A model generated the notes under the pieces. That model was not told the origin of the DNA. It ran no database searches and saw only the letters and a program-made list of their open reading frames with translations. Source: Persicaria tinctoria (taxonomy: Eukaryota; Streptophyta; Magnoliopsida; Caryophyllales; Polygonaceae). Taken from it: a stretch of DNA of 64,000 bases. The DNA lies in contig JBANSL010000018.1 in NCBI GenBank assembly GCA_037127255.1, positions 12,683,175 to 12,747,174 of the forward strand, read 5' to 3'. Shown here piece by piece: positions 46,873 through 59,100 of the stretch (position 1 is the first letter of the stretch; every line of letters begins with the position of its first letter). The translations under genes and the position numbers were made by a program.

Positions 46873-47180
46873 TCTATATCAATTAATAATACCAAATCTG
46901 TTAGCATTTAGCTAACGTGGCAGTGTGACACATCCACAATTAAAGTTGATTTTTTTTAATAGGCTACTCTTTTCCTTATTGGTTGGTTTTATTGTCGGGA
47001 TTTTTGAATACTCTCCGTCCAACAATACACAGGTTTTTAGAGAACAATATATGAATTTTTAGAGGTAAATTTTTATCCGATAATAGATGGGCTTTGTGTT
47101 TTCTAGGCAGGAAGTTGTAATGATTTGTATTGGTTTGTGTGTTGTTGACTTTTAAAAATAATTTGATTGGTTAAAATGTG
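46873..47180 (+). mobile_element. Helitron 5'-end relative, incomplete
   Basis: Starts A then TCTATATCAATTAATAATAC, and continues CTGTTAGCATTTAGCTAACG, GTGTGACACATCCACAATTA, AAGTTGATTT. This is collinear with the inverted tandem unit of the 57-60 kb array (TCTATTAATATTACT... CTGCTAGCATTTTGCTGACG). I found no matching hairpin plus CTRR end to the right. Confidence 0.6.
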
Positions 47181-47248
47181 TAGTGGATGTTAATAAATAA
47201 TAAAATTTATGAAAAAGTTAGTGAAATGATGATGTTTTTTAAAATTTA

Positions 47249-47249
<1 letters not shown>

Positions 47250-47284
<35 letters not shown>

Positions 47285-47296
47285 TATATATATACA
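47250..47296. repeat. (TA)n microsatellite
   Basis: A TA tract broken once by AGTT, followed by (CA)n. Confidence 0.95.
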
Positions 47297-47299
47297 CAC

Positions 47300-48479
47300 A
47301 CATATCCCTGCATGATTTTTTACCGTTTGAATAATAATCTAGAACCAATATTGTGATGTTGAAAACATTCTCACCCTATAGTTTGGCTTTCGGACCGCTA
47401 GGTGTTGGTTGTTGCGGGGCTTCGTCTCACTGGTTCGCGGTTAGTTCCGAATGAGGAGCAGTCTTGCGATCTTGTTCGATCAGGATGATCGTGGTAGTGT
47501 ATGTGATATCCGAAGATCCTACGTCTAGGTGGGGGAATGTCGTGTAATCCACACTTTTTCAAGAGTCGTCTATTGCCCATGGTGAATTTCAGCTTTCCAT
47601 CTCCCTAGCGATGAGACATCGTGTCAGTATTAGCCTTCCCATGTGCTCACTCTCCTTGTTCCATCGCAGATGGGGTGCAAAAAAAAACCGACACGAAAAC
47701 CAAAATTCATTATTTTTTTGGACATTTTGCAATGAGATATATAGAGTTGGCTAGATCGAGGTGGGTATGTTTCAAGGAGTGAAAACAATGGGTTATTTAT
47801 GGAGGCTTATATATTTAGATCGTTGAATCCATTTAAATCTCAATTTGAAATTGAAGATGAAATTTGAATTTGAAATCAAATTTTGATTTGAATTCAATAT
47901 TAGGTTTAGTTGAATTCAATAGTCATTGACATATCTTGCTTCGATATTGGGTAAAATCATATTCGGAAGCCTTTGTCATTTCATACTTTGGCACCGATTA
48001 AAACTTCTGTTATTTAATGCTCCGAAATTGTCACTTCACCTTCTACTATAAAAGATAGGTTATTTCTCTCCAAATGAAGCAAGAAAATGGATCCAAATTG
48101 AAACCCACTCTCAAATCCTCCGATATTTCACAAAGCTTCTTAAATGGTTTAACTTCACAAGATCCAAATTACCCAAACCATCTACCGTATCCAAACCACC
48201 CAACACATCCAAACCATCTTTCATATCATTAAGCAAACCTTCCTTTTATACCTCCTTATCAATTCATCCAAATACTCAACCCATCCCAAACATTTACCAT
48301 GATCCAAATCCTAATCTAACCTCGATGTCTTCACCTATTACTTGTCCAACATTTGGGACACAAGCCACTATGGAAGATGGATCAAACCGAAGCATACATT
48401 TAAACTCTAATGCTGAAACTCCACATCTCCAAAAAAATCTCTACTTTCATAAACACCAAAAATAATCTCCACCCAACAA
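47300..48479. other. Unassigned intergenic sequence
   Basis: 47390-47600 is GC-richer, with CGATCTTGTTCGATCAGGAT; after 47800 it is AT-rich. From 48060 there is a C/A-rich run with repeated AACCATC and CCAAACC phrases. No domain or element end recognised. Confidence 0.4.
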
Positions 48480-49412
48480 AGGCTGCGTTTGACATTAGAG
48501 TGTGGTAGCTTATGGTAGATTAAGAAGATTGCGGGAAAAAAAAATATGAAGCTTGTGTGTTTGGCATCAGATTGTGGGAGGAGGGAGATGGAGATTTCGG
48601 AGATTATGGGAGATTATTTTCCAAGAATTTTGAGATCTTGGGATCCCAAGATTATGAAGATTATGGTAGATTTTATTTGGGTAGATTCACATTTTGCCCT
48701 CGGTGCTTCGCTTGTTCAATCGGTTGCAGGCCACATTCTAGATTGAAGAGCTCAGGCGCCAGAGATCTCCGTTGTGCACCAGCAGCCCGACGTCGGTCTC
48801 GGCGAATCCTAAGCCCCGACAACTACATGGAGGGAGCCCAGGTTGGCATCGGCAATAGCTAGCCCCTAGCGTCATCCCGACCGTGGCACAATTAGCGAGA
48901 GGCGGCGACGAGGAGACAAAACACAAAGGGAAGAGGAAGGAGAGACACCATGGATGAGGGGGTCGAGCTCGGGGTTCCGGTGGTGGACGGGAGGGAGACG
49001 AGGACGATCGGAAATGAACAAGGAACAATGGCGATGGAGTCCACTTTTAGAGAAGGGGGTTGGTTTCAAATCTGAAGGGACAATGACGATGGAGATCGAG
49101 AGAGCTATAGGAGCTCGAGGGTCGGGTGGAGCGGTTAGATCTGAGCAATTGGGAGGAGGAGGACGATTGAGAACGTGGAAGAATGGGTAATAAAGGTAGG
49201 AGCAAAAAGGGTCATTTTCATTCCACAAAATATCTCACAATCTTATATCCATCAAACCTCCTCCAGAGATTTTTAACAAAAAATATTCAATCTACAAAAT
49301 CTCCTTAATCTAAAAAAATAAAAAATAAAAAATCTCCACCCTCTAATATCTATACAAATTCAATAATCTCCAAAACACAATCTACTTGACGCCAAAATAC
49401 AATGCAATATAA
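48480..49412. mobile_element. Candidate TIR DNA element with GC-rich cargo
   Basis: The left end GGCTGCGTTTGACATTAGAG and TGTGGTAGC loosely match the inverted right end (GTATTTTGGCGTCAAGTAGA and TTGTG). Both arms then carry AGATTATGGGAGATT-like phrases. The GC-rich middle (48740-49180) has overlapping frames on both strands but no domain. Target duplication not seen. Confidence 0.35.
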
Positions 49413-49559
49413 TTTTTTCAAGGCTTTAACCAAAAAAAAAAAGAGAAGATATTTGTGAAAGAAGATTAGAATAAAAGGGAAAAGGGGCCGCGGCGCATGG
49501 CCCACGGCAACGGGTGAAATAGCCCTCTCCCGGTATGGAAACCACCCCCCACCCTCCTC

Positions 49560-50171
49560 TATATTGAAACCGTTTGGTTGACACCCCCTTCTCTCTCCTT
49601 GCCACCGTTTACAGAGAAGCCCTAGCAGCTTTATCCGGAGACCTCAACAACTTCTTCAGACCGAGGTTTCGTTTCCGCATGTTCGATGATTTCCGGTACA
49701 ATTTCTTTCCCCCCTCCTCGAAGGCTCGTCTTTCCTTCATTGATTTTTTTTTTTCTTTTTCGTTGTTCGGCGTGAATCCGCGGTTTCGTTTATCCGATTC
49801 CCGAATTCACGATTTCTTGAATTCGTCGGTTTATTGCCTGCATTCTCTGCGGCGTTTTGATTTCCTACGGGTTTGATTTTGCAGGAGGTGTCGAATAGAT
49901 AGATTAAGTTGACGGTGGGGGTGGTCTTCTGTTTGGTACTTTTTCTGGCTTCTCCAATCTGTTTGAAACAGGTAGCATCTATACTATCCCTTGATGTTAG
50001 GGTTAATTGGTTTGAGTGGATGATTACTCATGAGGCCTAGGAATGAGTTTTTATTTTGTGATCAGTAAGTTTCGGTTTTTGCTATATGCTACGGAGCCGA
50101 GGGATGTGTTTCTGCTTCAGAATTAGGGGGCTTGCACATACTTGAATCTCGGTGTTGATTGCAAAGGTGAT
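49560..50171 (+). promoter_or_regulatory. 5' leader of the ASHH2-like gene, with introns
   Basis: A CTCTATATTGAAACC at about 49557 may be the TATA region. The leader has likely introns: donors at CCG/GTACAATT (about 49697) and AACAG/GTAGCATC (about 49970), acceptors TTTTGCAG (about 49884) and CTGCTTCAG (about 50120). The ATG at 50172 follows. Confidence 0.5.
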
Positions 50172-53100
50172 ATGGGCAGTAATGAGCAGTCCGATCCAAT
50201 TGATGGAACTGTTTTGGTATCTGAAGCCCCTAAGGAGGCAGCAGATAGATCTTCTAAGGAATGTGGTTCTTTGGTACCTTTAGTTTCAGTCTCGAGTACA
50301 AAAGTGGAAATTGACAGTAATTTGTTTTTGTCTCCAATACACAAAACCACATCAACATCGGAAGCTCTGAAGGAGGAAGAGGAAAGTTTCTGCGCTGATG
50401 AATGCGGGTCTTTGGTTCTAGAACATCCAGCATTGATGTCTGGTTCAGGTCCGATGCAGACCGTGGATGAATCTGTTTATGAGCAGCAATTCTGCATGGA
50501 AACAAGTGAGTCTTTGGGTTGCGATGGTGATTTTATCAGTTTTATGGATGGTTCCCCACGAACTATTCATGATTCTGTTGTTGATATGTGCTATGAAGCA
50601 GAGACTGAGTGCAAAGATGTTGCTGCTGTTTTGGCTGCTGTGGAGAGTAATACAAAGGATAACTGCTGTCCTGAATCCAATAAACTATCAGAGGTTGAAT
50701 GTGGGATTAGTAGAATCTCTTTGAATAAGATAAATCTCAAGAATGAGAGGATGTTACATTACTTGAATCCTGAACCATCTTCTTTAGAGTATGTGCATTT
50801 CTCTGGATATGATTGCTCAACTAATATTTTAGGTGAATCTCAAATGGCTTCACTGAAGCAGTCAGTTTTAAGTGGTTCAGGGATTGTGGAGGAAGATAGC
50901 TTGCCCTCCCTTCATAGCGATAATCTGTCTGTTCAGAGGAACCTGAAGTCCGTCATGGATCTAAGCGATGCGGTCAATGGGCTACTTGTTGATATGCCTT
51001 TGTCACCGATAAATGGTGTACCTAATAGTTCTACTATATGGCACGAGAGGAAGAATTTTGATCATATAGATGTTCAGTTACCAGGAATCAATTCAAACAG
51101 TTGTGACCTAGAGCATGGGGTTTTGAATGGCCAACATGTTTCCTCTTATGTGATAGAAAGATCTACCATGCAAAGTCCTGTCAAACAACTAGACTCTTTG
51201 CAATCTTGTGTTCCTGACATGGTTTTGGACAGTGGCTCTTCTATTGACCCTTCTAGACAGGAGGCATTCAAATTGAATGGTATCATTGAGGGCAATAACT
51301 GTATCATTGAGGGCAATAACTCGCTTGCAGTAGCTGATGCTTCTTGCTTTGCAGATGAAGGACAAGGAGACACTAATACTGGTGATCAGTTAATGGAATC
51401 TAATGAAGCCTCCTTGAGAAGGAGTTCCCGTGCAAATAAATTTATCCACAAAGCATCAAATAGGAATCACACTAGTAAAGGATCATCGAAGGCCGCAAGT
51501 AGAACTATTGACTTGCTGCCAGCAGCTGTCAGAAGGAGAAGAAGTTGCTTAAACAGATCCGCTCGTGTGTCTAATTGGGGATTAATCGACACCCTGTCAA
51601 AATACATTGAACTGAATACTCGTGTGGATCAGGGATCAGGGTCAATTAAGAGTGGCAAAAAAAACAGGAAAAAGGACAAGATTCAAGAAGATGCAGGCTC
51701 CGGTGGATCTTATGCAAAGAATTGTGTTTCATCTGGTCACATACGATTGAAGTTAAAATTAGTTAACAAAAGCAAGAGTATCATTGTGCCTAATCCTCTT
51801 GTGGGGACTGATACTCAGGTAGTTCATTTCAGGAATGGTGATAAGCAGCTGGGTTTGAGCAATGGGGAAGGTTCACAAAAGTCATTAGAGTGTTCTTCTT
51901 CCATTATGATGGATAAATCAGCAACATCTCTTGAGAATCCTGGAGTGGCTGTCCATTCTGTGCATACAGATTTAGGAATTACTCTTATGTCAGACAAGTG
52001 CAGTAGGAATGACATTGGTGGCAGAAGCTCTTCAGATAAGGAGGTTGAGAAATCAGGTGTTTCAACTGATGATAGGCACTTAAATTCAGGTACATCACCT
52101 GATTCAGAAGTCATCCAGGTTCCAGACTCACAGTTACCCTCTGAAGTGTTAGAAGTCCATCTTGATGGTGAAATGGATTCTTCTAAAGCTATTCCTACTT
52201 CTGCACAAAATGCAATTCCAAGAAGGAAGAAAGGGAACAAAAAGGAGAAACTTTGTCAGCTTGTTAATTCTGATGTGCAAAATAGTCTTCTGAGTTCCTC
52301 TATCATATACAAGACTGAGATGGTAGGAAATTTTTGTAACAATGGTCCTAAAAGTGATGAGGCCACTAGGTTCGATGTTGGCCATGAACTAGCACACTCA
52401 AGAAAGTCAAAAAAGCTACTTCCTCCCGCCAAAGCTGAGGGAAATAGAAAATCGAAGAGTAAGTTGAAGCCCAATGGTACACCAAGGCTGGAAATGAATA
52501 AATCTCGTGGAGTTAAGGGTGATAAATGGAAGTTAGAAGGCAAGTATTCAGTCTGTGAGAATGGAATTTCTAATCAAGCCCACAAAAAGGACGATAAACC
52601 AGAAGTAGCAGGTATGTGTATTGTATTTAACTGTGTCGATATCCTCTTTTCGTTATTTCTTGTTGTTTAGTTCGGTTATTCAGATTGTTTCCTTCAATGA
52701 TTGGTATTGAGCTTTGCAATTTCATTCTTTGAGCTTTGAATATGCTATGCTGCATATGGATGAATGCAAATGGTAACTGGAAATGTAACATATTGTAGGA
52801 AAGCACGCAATGGATGATAGTTTTAATACGACTAATAATACTACCAGTGGAGGGACAACTAATGATGCGCCTGGCTTGTCTGTCATACCTGGCGGTATTG
52901 TGCAACAGATAGCACAACCTCGTAGTGCATGGGTGTGTTGTGATGATTGTCTTAAATGGCGTTGTATACCGTCCAATCTTGCCGATATCATTGATGATAC
53001 AAACTGTAGATGGTATAGTACTATCTCTTTCTTTTTTTACTCTGAGAATTTGTTATATATATATGGATGCTGATTTATAGTGTGCAATTGGGAAGTCCAA

Positions 53101-56100
53101 TCAAGAAGTGTTGTTTATAGTACTTGGACTTTGTTGCTGCCTTCTTCTCTTCAATATTCTGTTTTTAAAATCTCTGCTGAAGTATTATTTTGGCATCAAA
53201 CTTACACCAATTAGTGAAGTTTAAGTAATGATTGTTCATTTGATATCTTACAATGATGGTTGGTCCTGGAAATGATTTGTCCATTCTTTGGACCTAATTA
53301 GGACGTCATGATACTGATCCAGATGTTATTAGGTGCTGGTTTTATATATTAGGAAAGAGAACAGTATAATATTTTCTTCTTCTTTTTTTTTTTGTTTGGG
53401 GGGTGGGGGGAGTGGGCTTTAGCATTTTGTGGCTTAAATCATCACACAATACTCCCTTCCATTACCCATTATCTTGTGAGAACTGCCTTAAAAATGTTCA
53501 ATTAGTAAATGGTGCTTATTTTGATTTTGCCAGTTCAAATATCCAAACTTTTTGAGAATGACTGATGATACAATGCCTAGAAGTACACTTCACCACACTA
53601 AGAGTAGAAAGAACGAAGAGGTTGCAGACTATCCATTTTACTGATTAAATGTTGAAGACACCTTTCTTATAGCTTTTGGAACGGAGTCAACTTGTCTTTC
53701 TCTATGACATGTGCACTATCCTATACTTTACTGTTATCGAGCTTTTGTAGCTCTTGGGATTTATTTCCTTACTCTCCATATGATTCATTGTTGCTCTTGC
53801 TCCCTTAGATTCTCAAGTGGTGTTGAATAGATTGCTTCTTGCTGAAAGAAAGTTGACGTGTGAGATGCATAGCTTTATAAAGACACTAATAAATATTTTT
53901 GTAGAATGAAATCCGAGTCAACTTGTCTTTCCCAATAAAATTTGTAATATCCTCATCTAGTATTGAGCCTCTGTAGCTCTTGGATTTTCCTTACTCTCCA
54001 CAATCTTATGGATTCCCAAATGGATTATATTTAGCAGTGAGCCCCAGCTATTTATTTTTCTTATAGCTGAAACCGAGTCAACTTGTCTTTCCCAATAACA
54101 TTTGTAATATCCTCATCTAGTATTGAGCCTCTGTAGCTCTTGGATTTTCCTTACTCTCCACAATCTTATGGATTCCCAAATGGTGGTGAATAGATGACCC
54201 ATTGAGGAAAGAAATTGACCTGAGATGAATAGCCTTTATAACTACACTACTAAATACTTTTTGCTGATTAAGTCTGAAATCTGAATTCATTCTATTTCAT
54301 GTTGTGGCTGATTAAAATGGATTATATTTAGCAGTGAGCCCCAGCTAGAGCATAAATGCAAGCAAGCTCCGAACAGAATAGATCGTTGCTGTGTTTGAAT
54401 GTCTGCGCAATCTCTTGTTTGATGATCCTTGTTGTGAATCACCTAATCCTTCATTAGATTCAAGTCTTGTATACTAGATCTTATGTCAGTCCTTTTTATA
54501 TGGTCTATGTATTTGCATAAGTTGATCCTTATCTTACTTATTCATGTTAGAGCTAGGGTTATTTTTCAAAGTTTTGTTGAATTGTTTGCTGCTCACTGGA
54601 TGGAGTACATACCATGCAAGTCAATTCTGAATTGAATTTGAATATAAAAAGTGATGCAGAACCAAAGGCCATAGCTTCTTGAAAATTTCCACAATCTTTT
54701 GAAGATTAATACGGGTTTCTAGAATATTCTCTTATAAATTATCTCTTTTGTAAGGTTTGTTGACATTTGCACACAAATTAAGGAAATCATAAACTTATTA
54801 CCTTTATACTCATTAATTATCCACAACCCTTATAAACCAATAAATTTTGAGAAAAAGTAAAAAAGTAATAGTTCTCATATCCCGATACCTAGAAAACTTA
54901 AAAGGATTTATATTTTCAAACAAAAATTTAAGCCTAAAAAGACTTAAATTTTTGAACGGAGGGAGTAGACAAATCCCCTAAGGGCTAAGGTCTACCTTTG
55001 GTGGATTTGTTTGGGTGTTTTTAAAATATTTTCATAAATATGCTTTTTGTAGATTTGCTAGTAGATTCTAGAATTCTATAGTGACTAGGGGTTGTAATCT
55101 ATAAATAGCTAGGAGGACTATTTTGTATGACATCTTTTACCAATGAAGGAAGACTCCTATAATTGAAGTATCTTAAGTTGAGTGTGAGATTCATACACTT
55201 CACTCCAGAGGTCATCCAACCCTATAAGAAAGTTAGTTTATTGATGTGTTTTCAATTCCATCTGTTGTGTCATTAATAAAATGTTGATCACCAACACTTG
55301 CAGTTTTACGTTATCTGCAACTGCAGTAATTTGATTACAGTATTTGTTCTAATTTTGTTTGTGTGAAGAATATTTTTTCTGTTGTGAATATTTGGCTTAT
55401 TAAGATATGATGTGAAGGACTTGCAAGGATAATCAAGATAAAGCCTTTTCTGAATGTTCAATTCCCCAAGAGAAGTCCAATGCAGAGATAAATGCAGAGT
55501 TAAATATATCTGATGCTGAAGAGGGGCATGATGTCCAATTAGGTGGTAAGTATTAAAGCATGAACCATGCAACACACACGTCTCTCAATTTGGATTACAA
55601 TGTCAGTGTTAATATGTAAGAATATCATCTTGATTGACTTTCTTTACTCCCCTAATGCTTTCCTTTTTCGTCAGGTCCACAACAGTCATCTTGGATGCCA
55701 ATAAAGTCAAATATCTATCTGCACCGTAGTCGTAAAACACAGACTGTAGACGAGGTGTGAATGAATAGCATTTGTATTCTAAAATGATTACCTGTTTTGT
55801 GTTGTTGCCTTCTTTTGTTTGGAGTTCAATATAGGGTTTGTTTGGATTACCATTGCATTTAGTTAATAAGCACCTCTTTGTTTTTCCCCCCCAATTATAC
55901 TACATTTATTTTTTGAGTGACGTTTGGGTTACTTGTTAGGTATTGTATATAAGTAGAGTTTGGCAGGGTAAATATATACACCCTTGAGCGGAGTGATTAT
56001 AGACTCACCACAACATTATCCATTAAACAGTCTTTTCTGATTAATGCACAGAAGTTCATTATTAAGCATAATGCATGTGTAATCCAAGCAAACCCTATAA

Positions 56101-59100
56101 TCTAATCTTTATTGAGAAAAGGTGTGGAAGGTGAGAACTGAGAAGTCAGCTTAATTTGAAATTTATTTTGGTGATGTCTCTTTTAATACTCCCTCTCTTA
56201 AAGAATATAAGTCCTTTTAGTTTTTTACACACATATTAAGGAAATCACATAAGTATTAGCTTTATACTCATAATTATCCACCACCCTTGACAACCAATAA
56301 GATTTGTGAAAAAAATAAAAAAGCAACAATTATTGTACCCTGGTGCCTAGATAATTTAGAAGGAGTTGTATTTCTGTACGAAATTTAGAGGCTAAAAGGA
56401 CCTAGGGAGTATAGAAGTTCTCTTGTGTTGTTGATCAATAGCCTACTTGCAACTAAGAATCAGTAAACATTTAAAGCTTAAGTCCTTGCTTCTAACCTCT
56501 TTTTTAGGCTTATGCACAAAGTTATCTGTGTGTTTCTATAGCTTTCTTTATTCTACTGCCTACAATTTGTAATTATCATTTCACTCTCCAATTGCCTATT
56601 ACTGTATTATTAGTCTGGAAACAGGCAATCCAGCAATATGGAGTGCTTAGGGATCTTGAATTTTCTTATTTTCTCTAGAAAAGTTTCATCCATCCTAGCA
56701 TAGGCAGCATGCCACTAGAGCGTATAGCCTGGGGATCCTTGGTATTGGCGGTGCCATCATTTATTATGTCTTGATTTCACATATCCTCTTCTGATTTCAG
56801 CTTGTAGTGCTCTTTGGTTTAGTCTCACACTCTCACCAGTTGGGATCCTTTATAAGATCAGTTCTTTTATTTTATTGTTCGTTCTGTTTATGTGTGTTCG
56901 TTTATGTTTATACTAGTGTAATACCCGTGCCTTCAAGGCACGGGAGCTTGATTTATTTTAATTTGAACATTATTTTATATATTTATATAATAATATATTA
57001 ATATATACACGTGTTTAAAAAAAAATATGTATAAAGTATTTTTTTTATAATTTATAAATTAGTTGCAAAGAGATACGATACAAATTTTGAAAATGATTTA
57101 ATAAGGTAATGTATGTAGACGAATTATGACAATATTGCAATCGGAAAAAAAAATGGAAACATGTCTCAATATTTACGGCAATATAACTAATAATTAAAAA
57201 AAAGGGAATTGATTCAAATCATATTTAAAATAGGAAACAAATATTTTAAAGTTTCCATAATAATATTGACCAATAAGAAAATCTCATTTGAATAAAAAAA
57301 TTCAACTTTAATTGTGGGCGTGACACGTCAGCAAAATGCTAGCAGAATTAGTAATATATATATTGCAATCGGAAAAAAAAATAGAAACATGTCTCAATAT
57401 TTACGACAATATAACCGAAAATAAATAAAAAAGGGAATGGATTCAAATCATATTTAAAATAGGAAATAAATATTTTAAAGTTTCGATAATGATATTGACC
57501 AATAAGAAAAGCTCATTTGAATAAAAAATTCAACTTTAATTATGAGCGTGACACGTCAGCAAAATGCTAGCAGAATTAGTAATATTAATAGATAGATAAT
57601 AGATATATTGCAATCAGGAAAAAAAATTAGAAACATGTCTCAATATTTACGACAATATAACCGAAAATAAATAAAAAAGGAATGGATTCAAATCATATTT
57701 AAAATAGGAAACAGATATTTTAAAGTTTCCATAATGAAATTGACCAATAAGAAAAGCTCATTTGAATAAAAAATTCAACTTTAATTGTGAGCGTGACACG
57801 TCAGCAAAATGCTAGCAGAATTAGTAATATTAATAGATATATTGCAATCCGAAAAAAAAAATAGAAACATGTCTCAATATTTACGACAATATAACCGAAA
57901 ATAAATAAAAAAGGGAATGGATTCAAATCATATTTAAAATAGGAAATAAATATTTTAAAGTTTCCATAATGATATTGACCAATAAGAAAAGCTCATTTGA
58001 ATAAAAAATTCAACTTTAATTGTGAGCGTGACACGTCAGCAAAATGCTAGCAGAATTAGTAATATTAATAGATAGATAATAGATATATTGCAATCGGGAA
58101 AAAAAATTAGAAACATGTCTCAATATTTACGACAATATAACCGAAAATAAATAAAAAAGGAATAGATTCAAATCATATTTAAAATAGGAAACAAATATTT
58201 TAAAGTTTCCATAATGAAATTGACCAATAAGAAAAGCTCATTTGAATAAAAAAATTCAACTTTAATTGTGAGCGTGACACGTCAGCAAAATGCTAGCAGA
58301 ATTAGTAATATTAATAGATATATTACAATCGGAAAAAAAAATAGAAACATGTCTCAATATTTACGACAATATAACCGAAAATAAATAAAAAAGGGAATGG
58401 ATTCAAATCATATTTAAAATAGGAAATAAATATTTTAAAGTTTCCATAATGATATTGACCAATAAGAAAAGCTCATTTGAATAAAAAATTCAACTTTAAT
58501 TGTGAGCGTGACACGTCAGCAAAATGGTAGCAGAATTAATAATATTAATAGATAGATAGATAATAGATATATTGCAATCGGGAAAAAAAATTAGAAACAT
58601 GTCTCAGTATTTACGACAATATAACCGAAAATAAATAAAAAAGGAATGGATTCAAATCATATTTAAAATAGGAAACAGATATTTTAAAGTTTCCATAATG
58701 AAATTGACCAATAAGAAAAGCTCATTTGAATAAAAAATTCAACTTTAATTGTGAGCGTGACACATCAGCAAAATGCTAGCAGAATTAGTAATATTAACTA
58801 GTGCAGACCCCGTCCCGTGTACGGGAAATGTGTTAATCTAAATATAATTTTCTTTTCTCCAAAAAATAATATAAATATAAATAAAATTAGTTCGATAAGT
58901 TATATATAATCTAAATATCTTTTAATTAGATTCTCTCAAAATATAAATAAAATTCAAAATTATAAGGTACTACGTAAAACTTTTTTTTTTATCTAATCTA
59001 TGGTTAATTAAATCTCATGTAATTTAATTAGATAGTTGATTTTTAAAAATATTTTAATATTTTTTTATTAAATATGTAGTACATATTTATTACATTAGGT

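Noticed and set aside
48557..49228. Several overlapping frames of 75-118 codons
   Set aside because: All in a GC-rich block on both strands at once, with no recognisable protein.
50142..50171. Ten-codon N-terminal extension of the ASHH2-like protein
   Set aside because: It would need a TTG start; the first ATG in frame is at 50172.
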